The notes under the pieces were generated by a model. That model saw only the letters and a program-made list of their open reading frames with translations, was not told where the DNA came from and did no database searches. Source: Pelodera strongyloides (lineage: Eukaryota; Nematoda; Chromadorea; Rhabditida; Rhabditidae). From it: 64,000 nucleotides of DNA. Shown here piece after piece: positions 47,001 to 57,300 of the stretch (its first letter is position 1; each line of letters begins with the position of its first letter). The translations under genes were made by a program, and so were the position numbers. Location: NCBI GenBank assembly GCA_036852015.1, contig JAANDG010000088.1, positions 248,001-312,000 on the forward strand, in the 5' to 3' direction.

Positions 47001-49584
47001 GTAGAACCGTTCAAAACTACTATTTCCCCTTCGATCCGTAGTGGTCGTTGGACATCGTGGACGTAAGTGGTGGTGTTCGCCAGTGTCGCAGAGTGGATGG
47101 ATTCCCCCGGCATCGAAAGAGATTCAGCAGAGAGCCTGGCGCCCCTGAATGCTCCTTGGATCATGCACTCAAACCCTGTCGTTGTCCTATGTGTATTGTC
47201 CGTTGTCCTTTTGTGTATAATAAATACTTCGGGCAAAGTTGTGTAGTCATCGTGCAGACTCTTCGAGTTTGTTCAGTTGGTAAAATAATAATAATATTTT
47301 ACGCCACAACAGCGTACTCCCTTATTCTAGGCCGTTTCATGTTTCATACGAATATTCAACGCGTATGGTATGTTCCGCAGAGTTGCTTAGCAGAGTCAAC
47401 GAGCTATTATGTAATATTCTAGATGAAAAGGTTTTACTATTTGACTGCATTTTTTACATACTAACCTGACTAGCTAGACCAATGAAATACAGCTGCAAAC
47501 TACAAACTACAGTATACTAAATCCGGCGTACGGTATTCAAAATCACCAACCGAGAAGTACTCTTTGTACGCGTGCTCTGTCAATCTCGTTCTGAATGCCA
47601 GTCCGAGATAACTCTCCAAAAATCGGATCATACTGTTGATGAAAGTGGCCGGTAACGCTACCAAAAGCCATTTGCTGAGTTGATAGATGAAGCTCGACAC
47701 GTCCTAGAGATTTAATATTTGTAAAAAAGTTAACCGGGGACTACTTCAATCGAAATCAAAAAACGACAAAAATCTGTAAATGGTGCCTCATTTTTATTTT
47801 CTACTCTGGGTGCTGGTGGGGTGACAGTTACCGTACCAAAAGCAAACACTACGATGAATTCAATTTGGGCGCATGTCATTTGCATACAATACAAGGGAAT
47901 ACAGAGTCCAAGATACGTTTCAGAAACCGGCTGTTATACAGCTTTAAATAATTGAGATAAATAATTCAAGTACTACTACCTTTTGCACAATTGTCTTGAC
48001 AATTTTTCCCTCCAATGTAGCCACATAGATGGAAATGAACGTTCTCGACATGAGAATAAGTGAATGAATTGCTGAAAGAATTTTCAATTTACTATTTAAA
48101 GCGAAATACCGGTCGGTTTTTGAAAGGCATCGAGGACAGCTGAACCCTTACGCAATTATGCAAAGTTGCTCGAATTTAGCTCGATTTTTTTTATTCTAAT
48201 TTATATTCATTTGCATAAGCTGCATAAGAATGCTGGTGTAGTCGATGTGTTTCGAAAACGGACCGGTATTTCGCTTTAAAGTCTACTGTATACATCTTTA
48301 AACCGCTTTATTTTGTGTCATAACACCTAACTGTACACGCATGGAAACGTGTTGTACAACAAAACTATTTGACTTGCAAACATGCAGCCAGAAAACACAG
48401 TAACCTATCCATACAGTAATTACCGCAAGAAAGAAAATCAGAGTTTCCGTACCCAAAATACCGGCTTCCTTGGAGAAAATCCCGGGTACCATAATCTTCA
48501 GTAAAGCTTTCAGTTGTCTTATAAACTCGGGATCGAAAGCCCTTTTTGTTCTGTATTTGATGTCCGGTTTTTCATTGGTCCCTGTTTTAGGTTGTTTGTG
48601 CACATTTTCTAAACATATTATTTAAATTTAAAGTGGAATTGTACGTGGTTTTGAAATCAATGGCAAGGTTTATGCATACTAGCTGGGCATACTGTCCTGT
48701 CAATCAAACGAGTAAGGGCACAAAAGAGTATAATTCTAAAATAAGACTAAACAGCAGTAATAACTACGATACTTGGTTACATATAGAGTACAACATTCTC
48801 TCTATTTTAATTATAAAGGTTTATTGGTAAAACGACAAGTACAAAATAACAAGGTAAGCGAGAAAATAAGAACCAGAGGTCGTATTCACCAATACACAGG
48901 GAGCCCTCCCTGGCCTCTACAGGAAGCTAAAGACAGCGCAGAGAGCAGAGACTGCGAGAGCAGAAGAGATTCAGAGCTCCCATGAGACTAGGGAGGGCTC
49001 CCTATGTGTTGGTGAATACGGCCTCAGGTCCCACAGAGTAAACGTTTCAAGTCCTTTACTACTTACGGGGAACATAAAGTAGTACCTAACCTAAAAGTTA
49101 AAAGAAAGAATACTTACTTTTCTTCAAAACTCTACGAGCGGCCAGTAAACCAAAACATCCAATGATTGCAGCGATGAGAGCCTGATAATTAATAGGATAA
49201 TTAATGTAATTACTGTCTTGAATTACCGCATTAAACCAATCTATGGAATTTTTCAACCCAGACGACGGTCAGCCCCATGAAAAATACAGTAAATTGACTA
49301 TCGTCTATGTGGGTTTCCTACACTGCCTACACACACAGACCACAGACCTTCGGTAATTTTGAATGGTGGTCCCGGTTTTCGGTTTAGTTTTTCTAGACCA
49401 TACAATTTACCTTGTTGCTGCACATTTTACTGTGCCAGCCAACACACACTATTAATACTAGTAATAAAATGAATTATAATATTATTAAACATAAAAATTA
49501 AGAATAAAATAATAATAAAATACTAACCCTTTTCCTCTTCTCAGGATCAAGGGCCACTTCGAGTACTTTTGATTGCACTGACAT
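38062..49584 (-). CDS. pmp-4: Peroxisomal ABC half-transporter, ABCD1/2 type, 20 exons, 735 aa
   Basis: Imports very-long-chain acyl-CoA into peroxisomes. Exons (minus): 49528-49584, 49118-49181, 48453-48608, 47980-48071, 47551-47703, 44915-45063, 44476-44595, 43833-43941, 43489-43578, 43226-43316, 42859-42986, 42459-42506, 42209-42305, 41642-41739, 41110-41289, 40848-40959, 40414-40498, 39806-39931, 39359-39524 and 38062-38148; 2208 nt, every phase closes. Diagnostic segments: [49 protein letters not shown], the EAA-like [10 protein letters not shown], Walker [10 protein letters not shown], signature [13 protein letters not shown], Walker [13 protein letters not shown] and H-loop THRPSLW. 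The C-terminus is acidic. Length and order match ABCD1/ABCD2. The symbol is by similarity; pmp-5 is an alternative. An acceptor TTTATTTCAG at 49651/49652, 67 nt before the ATG, suggests trans-splicing. Introns hold an LTR element and several MITEs. Confidence 0.96.
38745..38980. repeat. (AC)n low-complexity tract
   Basis: About 235 bp of CACACA with interspersed G, in a pmp-4 intron. ORFs on either strand here are repeat artefacts. Confidence 0.9.
39248..39266. repeat. Interstitial TTAGGC repeat
   Basis: CTTAGGCTTAGGCTTAGGG, three telomere-type units, 20 bp before a perfect hairpin. Confidence 0.7.
39287..39340. repeat. Perfect 23-bp inverted repeat (hairpin)
   Basis: TTTTGTATAAACTGTTCAAA plus CGC is followed by an 8-nt spacer (TATGTTTC) and its exact reverse complement. 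It sits 19 bp from the donor of pmp-4 exon 39359-39524, inside the intron. Confidence 0.9.
40586..40682. repeat. Diverged copy of the ATCGGGCACATATC family
   Basis: CCCGATTTTTATGGGGGCC, ATATCGCCCCGATATCACTC and AAGGCCCGATATGG, in a pmp-4 intron. Confidence 0.45.
41930..42098. repeat. TTAA palindromic MITE, GCGAAATACCGG family (copy 4), pmp-4 intron
   Basis: The left arm TTATAGCGAAATACCGGCTT and right arm GGGCCAGTATTTCGCTTTAA, with diverged arms. Confidence 0.75.
43032..43190. repeat. (GT)n low-complexity tract
   Basis: About 160 bp of GTGTGT/GTAT/GAGTGT in a pmp-4 intron. Confidence 0.85.
44222..44392. repeat. TTAA palindromic MITE, GCTAGCCCCTTTGG family (copy 1), pmp-4 intron
   Basis: TTAAAGCGAAATGCTAGCCC and AAGTGGCTAGCATTTCGTTT ends. 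Inside is a near-perfect stem built on ATTTGCATATGATAAGCAAA and CCTATGTATCC. The outer TTAAAGCGAAAT is shared with the GCGAAATACCGG family. Confidence 0.85.
45089..45650 (+). repeat. 5' long terminal repeat
   Basis: Starts TGTTGCGACTATCG; the last bases are TTTGTTTA. Minus-strand ORFs inside both LTRs are duplicate artefacts. Confidence 0.95.
45650..46033 (+). CDS. 127-aa ORF inside the LTR element
   Basis: The ATG uses the last base of the 5' LTR and the first two bases of the primer-binding site. The protein begins [17 protein letters not shown], has an immediate nine-residue tandem repeat (AIDHVGRAV twice) and ends in a basic, Asn/Arg-rich stretch. No zinc knuckle, protease or RT motif. 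It could be a shortened gag N-terminus kept from an autonomous parent, or a chance frame. It is the only substantial ORF in the interior. Confidence 0.45.
   Translation: MATVTLPEPNKLLQIPFTKVFGTMLADQAAIDHVGRAVAIDHVGRAVAISPSYHDLISFLPQERIRESGVSQRLEDLTGFIEIPRQSGERNRTVSRNSRNKSNNDVSIDRGIIVKLAVLTIRIILTC
46714..47275 (+). repeat. 3' long terminal repeat
   Basis: Same length as the 5' copy. Visible differences are TTATCCC/TTACCCA around 46949 and the terminal CA against TA. Confidence 0.95.
48096..48279. repeat. TTAA palindromic MITE, GCGAAATACCGG family (copy 5), pmp-4 intron
   Basis: TTAAAGCGAAATACCGGTCG and CGGACCGGTATTTCGCTTTA, with the CATAAGCTGCATAAGAATGC centre typical of the family. Confidence 0.85.
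48876..49025. repeat. MITE, 'gaggccgtattcacc' family (copy 2), pmp-4 intron
   Basis: GAGGTCGTATTCACCAATAC with the inverse TGTTGGTGAATACGGCCTC; inner GGGAGCCCTCCCTGGCCTC and AGGGAGGGCTCCCTATG. Confidence 0.8.
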
Positions 49585-49932
49585 CGGAGAGAGTTACTAT
49601 TTGGATAATTAAGATAATTGAACTATTTTCCGGTTAAAATATGTTATCTTCCTGAAATAAAGGTTTAAATAAATGAACTTATAGTTCTAACGATCACTCT
49701 TTAGAAATGTGTGATTGTCAAGTGACACTGATTTCATAACACATGTTTTTGTGACAAACATACAACCATATAACATGACTATATAGATAAAGAAAAACAC
49801 GAGGGAAAAATTATATAGAGACAAATGTAACTTTAATTTAATAAAGTGGTTCATTGTAAACAATAATAATACACAAAGGATATATTAAGTTCAGCATATT
49901 TATAAAAGTAACATTCACTGGGATCAATAAGC

Positions 49933-49960
49933 CCTAAGCCTAAGCCTAAGCCTAAGCCTA
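49933..49960. repeat. Interstitial TTAGGC array
   Basis: CCTAAG repeated (more than four units), the complement of the nematode telomere repeat TTAGGC. Confidence 0.9.
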
Positions 49961-50751
49961 GATAGCCTATTTTAATCGGAAATTAGTTCAAAATCCAGGC
50001 GCCAACCAAAAATGAGAGAAACCGCGAAAGGTTAAAAGCTCTAAAGGCGTAAGATATAGCGCTGAACACCCAACTGGTGCATTCACTAAGAGATTTAAAC
50101 AATTTATGTTTGGAATTAGGTTAATTAACTGATAATTGTCTTTATATAATTGGAGCGCTATCCTCATATAATAAAGGACAGTTGAAGGTGAAAGTCGATA
50201 ACTAGAACCAGTCTTTGGTTAGTGGGTGAAGGTGATGAAAGTAAGGCATGCCGAAGAAAGTTGAGTAATTGTACTCCCATGTATTATATAATAATGAGTA
50301 TGATTAGAATAAATAAATACCAAATATATAATAAATAAATAAAATAAATATAAATAAAATCGACCCCATTACAAGTAAATACATACGAATGCAGTTGTCC
50401 AACACACGGTGCAAAACCGGATGTTCTAGAGTTATTAAAGGACTAATTCTAGGGCACATTTATTACTAAAGGCGTGGGTGCATGTCAAAGTCATTTGCTT
50501 GGCAAAATAACTGCAAATTTGTAAGTTCGAACAATAGCGACGTCAATACAAGAACGCATCGGCTGATTTTGCACAGTAAACGTTAAACAATAGTCAAACA
50601 AAACGAATTATTGAGAACTGGGCGACACGACAATCAACACAATGCTTCGTAGTCTGTGATAAGGGATCAAATACCAAGACTCGTCTGATAATACAATCAG
50701 TCGTAGTCAAATTTGTCGTTGTCTTATAACTTTATAAGTTGTACCTTGACC

Positions 50752-50764
50752 GGGGGGGGGGGGG
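50752..50764 (+). repeat. Poly-G tract (13 bp)
   Basis: Thirteen consecutive G. Confidence 0.9.
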
Positions 50765-51517
50765 TTAGATAATAAAACTATGGCATCATCCGTTTAGTAA
50801 TTTGCAGGAAATCTTTACTTCAGGTGTTAAGTTTAGTTTGTTTACGTGCCTTTGGGTTAATACGGATGTAGTTAAGAGTAAAAATCAAGAGTAAAAAATC
50901 GTATGAAACTACAATCAGCCGTAGTCAACTTTGTCGTGTATAACTTTGTAATTGTACCTTGACGGTGTTTAAAAACAGTGTGGTGTCCGCTTAGATAACG
51001 ACTAGAGCGACGCAAACCCCTTTCATCCACAAATTTCGAAAAAGAGTGTGTACAGTTATTGCAGTGGCGTTTAGAGACGCAACCTATCTCACTTAATAAT
51101 ATAGTTTATTGATCACATATATCAAAGAAGACACACATAATCAAATGGATACCCTAAGACGAACATGCTTCACAACAGCTCGTACTGACAAGCGACCAAA
51201 TTACATATGTCTACTTTGTAGACAATTTAAATTCGTCATAATATAAAAAAATTTCCAGGGACATCCACAAAAAGTTGCAAGCTTTCGAAATTTATTATGC
51301 GTTTCCTTTTTCACTAACAGGAATATGGATTAGAACTGTAATGACCCAACTAATAAATAGGAAATATCAACAACAATGTCCATAAGATGATTAACAAAAT
51401 CGATAAGTTAATAATCAGGTTGTGATATAAATGTAGTCGTGTTGTAGGGAAATGCATTTCTTTGTCACTTGCAATCAACAAAATCAACAACAACAAAAAG
51501 GCGAGAGGTTGGATGCG

Positions 51518-51666
51518 TTAAAGCGAAATGCTAGCCCCTTTGGAAAATTTGCATATGATAAGCAAATCCTATGTATCGTCAACGGCATCGTACAAAATTA
51601 GCATAGGATACATAGGATTTGCTTATCATATGCAAATTTTCCAACGGGGCTAGCATTTCGCTTTAA
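51518..51666. repeat. TTAA palindromic MITE, GCTAGCCCCTTTGG family (copy 2)
   Basis: TTAAAGCGAAATGCTAGCCC and GGGGCTAGCATTTCGCTTTA ends with TTAA on both sides. It lies between the two halves of a diverged direct repeat (AGGGAAATGCATTTCTTTGT at both sides). Confidence 0.9.
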
Positions 51667-52662
51667 CTTATAAATAAAAATCGATTGCTAAATTGACAAA
51701 ATCAATAAATCGATAATCACGTCATGCTATCAATGTAGTAGTGCTCTAGGGAAATGCATTTCTTTGTCACTTGTAATTAACAACGACAAAAAAAGGAATA
51801 GTGGGAGAGACTGCTGTACAGTGTAACGTCCAGCCACACACACACACGCTCTGTCACATACAATTCCTGTTTTGACGGCCCCCTATTTTGGTTTCTTTAG
51901 ACTTTAGTTCTTGCATTTTATAGTTATAGTCTTATAATAATAATGTATTACATCATAAAGATGCGCACAAAAACATATATAATTATACAATTAAGACAGC
52001 AAAACGCTACTGAAAGGTAAGCATGTGGAAAAGGTAAGCGGAAATTATGAGGCATCGAACAAAGGTAATTAGGCGAGCAATGAGATCCCTCTAGCTGGAC
52101 ACTTGGTTATATAAAGGAGGAAATAAATTGGAAACACACAAGTGATTAACTTATACGTAAAGAAAACAATGAATATGCCATATATAATGAGGTAATCCCG
52201 TTCATAGTTATAGTTGTGATTACAGGTATAGCTATATTTTAGTTATGAGGCATCGTTTAGTTATGAGGCATTCATGTATTGACGAGAATAAGCGTGTCTC
52301 TACTATTATAAGGTAACTTATGTCAGTTACAGGAATCTTAGCATTTTGAAATTTTTATTTTGTGTAATTCTGTGATTTCCGGCACAAAAGGGAACAAAAG
52401 GGAACTTGGTATAGAGTACATATGGGAAAGGTGGTGCTGAGCGAGTAGAACGTTCGCTGAAACCTAATAGTCAGAAAAAATTGCTCTACAACTCAAGAAA
52501 GGGAAACTTGTGAGAAATTGAAACAATTTAATCAGTCGTCATCATCTATCTATAATGACAAATATGTTTGTGAACTGTTCGCGATCATCAGTTTTATGTC
52601 TGGTTGCCCCGGTAAACTTTTTGTAACTATGTTTCCTTGTTACTAGCTTTTCGAGGAAGAAG

Positions 52663-52671
<9 letters not shown>

Positions 52672-52754
<83 letters not shown>

Positions 52755-52793
52755 TTTCCTTATTACTAGAGTTTTGAGGGGGGGGGGGGGATC

Positions 52794-52847
<54 letters not shown>

Positions 52848-52858
52848 GAGGGAGGGGG
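52672..52858. repeat. (GA)n tract with a 13-bp G-run
   Basis: Three GA blocks separated by AGAAGTTTAAGAG and by a segment with 13 consecutive G (52778-52790). The Ser/Leu-rich minus-strand ORF here is an artefact. Confidence 0.95.
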
Positions 52859-53731
52859 AAAGAGAAAAAAGGAGAGAGAGAAAATTCTGAGAGTGCAAAG
52901 CTAGTTCGCTTTTATCACTTATGCTACATGAAGTCATTGAACTTGTACAGCTGCATTCTTAATGATACGCGATACGCCAGTAACAAAATTAATATATAAA
53001 ATAAGAAACATTGAAAATCAAGTTAGCGTTGAGCAAATAAAGTAGTCAGATCCTCACAATTGCGTGTGCTACGTACAGATGACGCCTCGCCGGAGGTGTT
53101 TCACATACTCACACCTCCTTCCAAGCAGAAATTTTTGTGGATAAGAGGATACATGGAAACAGCCGCGCCCATTTCGTGACTGGTCCGTGACCAATTGGCG
53201 ACGGTTGCCTTATAAGCCAACAAGTAACAGTTTTTTGTACCTTTGTAGAGACCGCTTCACGAGCATCATCATCATGAAAGTACGAATAAATACGCAATAA
53301 ATAAATAATGTTAGCAAATAACACGATCAAACTACGCAGAAATTATCAAGAAATAAAGCATCAGATCACGGATCACCTTCTATTGTCAAAACATGCGACA
53401 AATCAAGGTGATATGGTGAACCGAACTGATTTCCTCGTTTTAAAACCATGAAAAACTGGGGCAAAAAGCGTTTGAGAGCAATTGGCATGGCATAGGCATA
53501 ACGTTAGCAATCTAGTTTCAAATCTGCCAATGGAGCACCATACATAAAGTAGAGAAACTATAATTATGCGTAAAATCTTTACTACTCTAATTTAGTAGAT
53601 AATAATGGACTGAAGAACAGAAACATCAACAGTTCAAAAGGAAAACATATTATAAACATACATACATAAATAATAACGGTCATCTGATGAAAGCTTCCTC
53701 ACAGGGAAAAGCAGAAAAACCGTCTGTATCC

Positions 53732-53886
53732 GGTCACCAAATGGTTTTCACCGAGTTGCTGACCGAAAACTAACCATTTGTTGCCCATTTGGTGACCAGT
53801 TATAGCGATAACTTGGTCACGTCAGGGTCGCCAAGTGGTCATTAAATGGATTGGCAGACGAAAAAACCGGAAACCTTCGCCAAATG
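53732..53886. repeat. 'Ggtcaccaaatgg' repeat cluster (copy 1)
   Basis: Repeats of GGTCACCAAATGG / CCATTTGGTGACC in both orientations. Related clusters lie at about 54115-54150, 56068-56215 and 63543-63690. Confidence 0.65.
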
Positions 53887-54306
53887 GTTTAGATCTACCT
53901 AGCTTGCAATTAGAAAAATGACAAGATTAAACGGGTTACCCCTGCAGGGTTGTAGTTTGATGTTGATTAGTGGACAATGCTTAGCCTAGCCACTTACTCA
54001 CTTTGTACTTTGGTTTCAATCAAAATAACAAAAAGAAAAATCAACGACACAATTAAGGAGTTTTGCCTATACTATTGTGCAGCGCCAGCGGGCGTAGTTC
54101 ATAGGAAGCCAAATTATTGGTGACAGGTCCATCTGGTGACCAACTCGTGACTGATTTCGGACTGTTTTTCTGGTTTCCCAGTGTCCCAGCCAAGCACATC
54201 ATGTCAACTTTCCACGTTTTGTCTTCAGGCAGATATATTGAATGTAAAATTTCCTTCTTTTTTCATGAAAAACAAAAACCAAAATCAACTGTATTTTTGA
54301 AAAATT

Positions 54307-57300
54307 TTAAAAATTGCGCACAACAATTGGCGAACGTCGTCGGTAGATACAGTAATATAGTCCGGCAATTACGGCTACGATAGAGAAGAAGAAATTCTGA
54401 GTACTGTAGAGTTTCCAGGTCTTCTGGTGGTAGACGTAACGGTAGAGTGGATAGGCGATGAGGAACTGAAAATTATATTAGTTTAATTTAATGTTGCGGT
54501 TCTAAAGTAAGTTAGCTTCCCAAGAAAAGCTTTGCGCCATAGGTGTGCGACGCGTGCGCCAGCTGGAAGAACACCAAGCGCCTATTTTTTGCGCTAACAT
54601 TACGCTTTCAAGAATTCATTACAGTGCGAAGTGGTTCGATGATAAGAATTATTGCACACACACCTGGGTACTGCTTCTCACGTTGGATATAGCTGTCACC
54701 GTGACGACGTCTGTAAGTTGTAGGCATCTGAAAATACAAATATAAGCGTCAACCGTTATGCGATTTATTTTTCTATTGAAAAAAACTATCGAACACAGTC
54801 ACTCTTACGCGCACACATATGCACTCACACACACGCGCACACACACACGCACATGCACACTATCGAACTATCGAAAAAACTATCGAACACACGCATTCAC
54901 ACGCACGCACCTGCACACGAATAAGAAACTCCGAACTGACCTTAGGCACGCATACTGGGTGAGTGGAGTGAGGAAAACTAGCGCCGGGAATACGAAGCGA
55001 AAGAGTGGAAACTCCCATGTTGTGAGGTAGAAAGTGGCACCTTTGATATCGTGCTGAAAGAGTTTTGATGTCAATAGCTGGACTATCTATCTGCTGCGCG
55101 CCTCCGAAGCGCCGCACAGGGGCAAGACCTTTCAACTGCGACATTGCACGGTTTGACAAAATGAGAAAGTTGGCGCACAAACACAGAAAAACGGCGTTGT
55201 TTTGGCTCACAAACGTGTGCCGTGTCATTTTAGGAAAATATTGTTTGTCTATTTTTCTTTAGGTACTCCTCGCTTTTCATTTATCCTAGGGGCGCATTCG
55301 AGATGGACATTTTCCGGAAAATAAAAGAAAAAAGTGGTTCGAGATGGACACCGAGAAAAAAAAATAATACATGCAAAATAATTGTCGAAAATGCAAATGT
55401 ACCGTAATTAAAACTAAAATAAATCGATCATTTGCATGTGTATGCGTGGCAATTGCATTCTTTTCTGGTGAAATCCATCTCGAACCAAAAGTTTTCTCTT
55501 TCTTTTCCGGAAATGTCCATCTCGAATGCACCCTAAGAATAAGTCACCTGAAAGAGTTCAATTCCCAGCGACACCCCGGTTGTAATACAATACTGAAGGT
55601 GGAGTAGCTCGGAGACGTGGTATCTGAAAGAAACGAACCCCGGGTTCACACAATTTTACTTCTGAAACTAGGCAAGTTTTGTACATGTGTATAATGGAAT
55701 GGTACAGCTAGGCTAATGTGATAGATACTATTACACGAAAGGTGTAAGAGGTACGGGTAGCATAAACCATGAAGAGTGTAAGTTTCGTTGTCGCATCTAT
55801 GAATCATCGCTACTGACACACCTTGCGTAATTTAGACTTACTTAGGCGTAGACTTAGGATATTAGTGCTAAGGCGTGTACCTTCTCAACAAGCCTTTCAG
55901 CATAAACAGTGCTCCCAATTGGGCGATGGTACTTGCTATTCCCTTGCGAATGGAATCTTTATCAGTTTCAAATTCGCCGGTTTGAGCTAAAGTAAAGGAA
56001 TTGGTAGAGTAATTTATCCAAAACCCTTGGGAAAGGACTCCCCGTTTTTTACCGAAAAAAAAAAAGAGCTGGTGACTGGTTCACGACTGGTTCCTGATCA
56101 TTTGGTGACGAACTGATGATGGTTTTCGATAAAACCTGGTCACGAGTTGGTCATGAATTGGTCAGCAGATGGGCAGGCCCACGAAAAAAAACAGTGAACC
56201 GTATCCAAATGGGTTCACTCATTTCCTATGTAGGCTACTGTGTGACTTATACAGTATGCTCTATTTGTATTAATCAGTATGTGCAAGTTTCTCAGAAAAA
56301 AAAAAATATTTTTAGGGCGAACTAGATTTCTAGTCTATTAGCAGCGGTTACTGTAATGTGCTTTTGATCCTACAGTACTCTCAACTACTGTATATAGTAA
56401 GGTTTATCTCAATACTGATACTGTACCTCCGAATACGGTAGCAAAGCAGACAACCAGAAGCATGATGACTTGTTCCTTTGAGAGCGAATTCGTGAATGGT
56501 TTTCCAATAACGAAAATAGACACGATGACGGCGAATAGAGGAGAAAACCTCTGGAACATAGTTTCTTTATCATGAGCCCTTCTTGATCCACCTATTATGA
56601 ATACATTAATCAGGCCCATCAGCCCACCTGCCTACCTTACCGTGTCGAACTACCCGTTTACCTTACTAGTCCTTCGTTGGTTGGTTTGGTAAGGTAGGCT
56701 CAGGTTCTCGGGCTGTTGCTGTCCTTGATGGTAGCGTAATTATTTGCCGATTGTAAACATGCTTTCTAACTAGATGCATGCGTTTTGTGTCCATGTTGCC
56801 GGCGAAAAAAAATTGATTTTCTCGGGACCGCTTTCAATTATGTAGTTTGCTTATCTTGTCTAACATGAGCCTTACCTTAACGATTTCAAATCCAAGAGCC
56901 TTAGTTTCAGTCACAGAATGGAGGGTTAACATGGAAGAGAAGTAGAGTAGGAGAGCCGGAGCAAGTGTGTGAGCCAAAATGCTCATAGAGGGTTGAGGTA
57001 TACGAGAAACACCGCCGAGCCTGAACATTATTTATTTATGTAGATCTTACTATGTCGATTCTTGCCGTTCTTCAACAAGGCAGCCTAAAAGTTAATATTT
57101 GCAGAAACTACGCAAAAACCGGCCGCTACATCGCTTGAAAGAGTTCACCTCAAAAGCTCAGCAAGAAGTACGGGAATCCCACTCTGTAGAAGTAATCCGA
57201 GTACCGTATATTCAAAGTAGAGACTCTTTATGAGAGCAGCGTTTAGAATGGCCGTTATCAGGGATGATACGAAGAAGATAAACATCCTTGAAAAAAAATA

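Larger units (their letters stand above)
45084..47280 (+). mobile_element. Non-autonomous LTR retrotransposon with target-site duplication
   Basis: 5' LTR 45089-45650 and 3' LTR 46714-47275 are both 562 bp and differ at about three positions by eye. The flanking 5-bp duplications GTTGG are at 45084-45088 and 47276-47280. The LTRs start TG; the 3' LTR ends CA while the 5' LTR ends TA. The primer-binding site TGGCGACCGTGAC begins at 45651, directly after the 5' LTR, and fits the 3' end of a tRNA-Arg. A poly(A) signal AATAAA is in the LTR at 45594-45599. The interior is only 1063 bp and contains no protease, RT or integrase. The element sits in the pmp-4 intron between exons 44915-45063 and 47551-47703, antisense to the gene. 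Confidence 0.95.
49585..54306. other. 4.7 kb gene-free, repeat-rich interval
   Basis: Between the pmp-4 start and the 3' end of the downstream transporter gene. No coding exon is supportable. It contains an interstitial TTAGGC array, diverged direct repeats (50693-50752 with 50912-50968; 51400-51500 with 51700-51795), a MITE, two G-runs and a long (GA)n tract. The part next to 49.6 kb should contain the pmp-4 promoter. Confidence 0.6.

Noticed and set aside
45366..47422. Paired identical 81-codon ORFs and related plus-strand ORFs
   Set aside because: They are inside the two LTRs and are duplicated only because the LTRs are.
48298..48452. Longer version of the pmp-4 third exon running to CTTGCG|GTAATT
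   Set aside because: It joins the next exon out of the conserved frame; the GTACGG donor at 48453 restores the ABCD alignment ([15 protein letters not shown]).
52542..52937. 131-codon Ser/Leu-rich ORF
   Set aside because: Produced by (GA)n repeats; no splice context or non-repetitive coding content.
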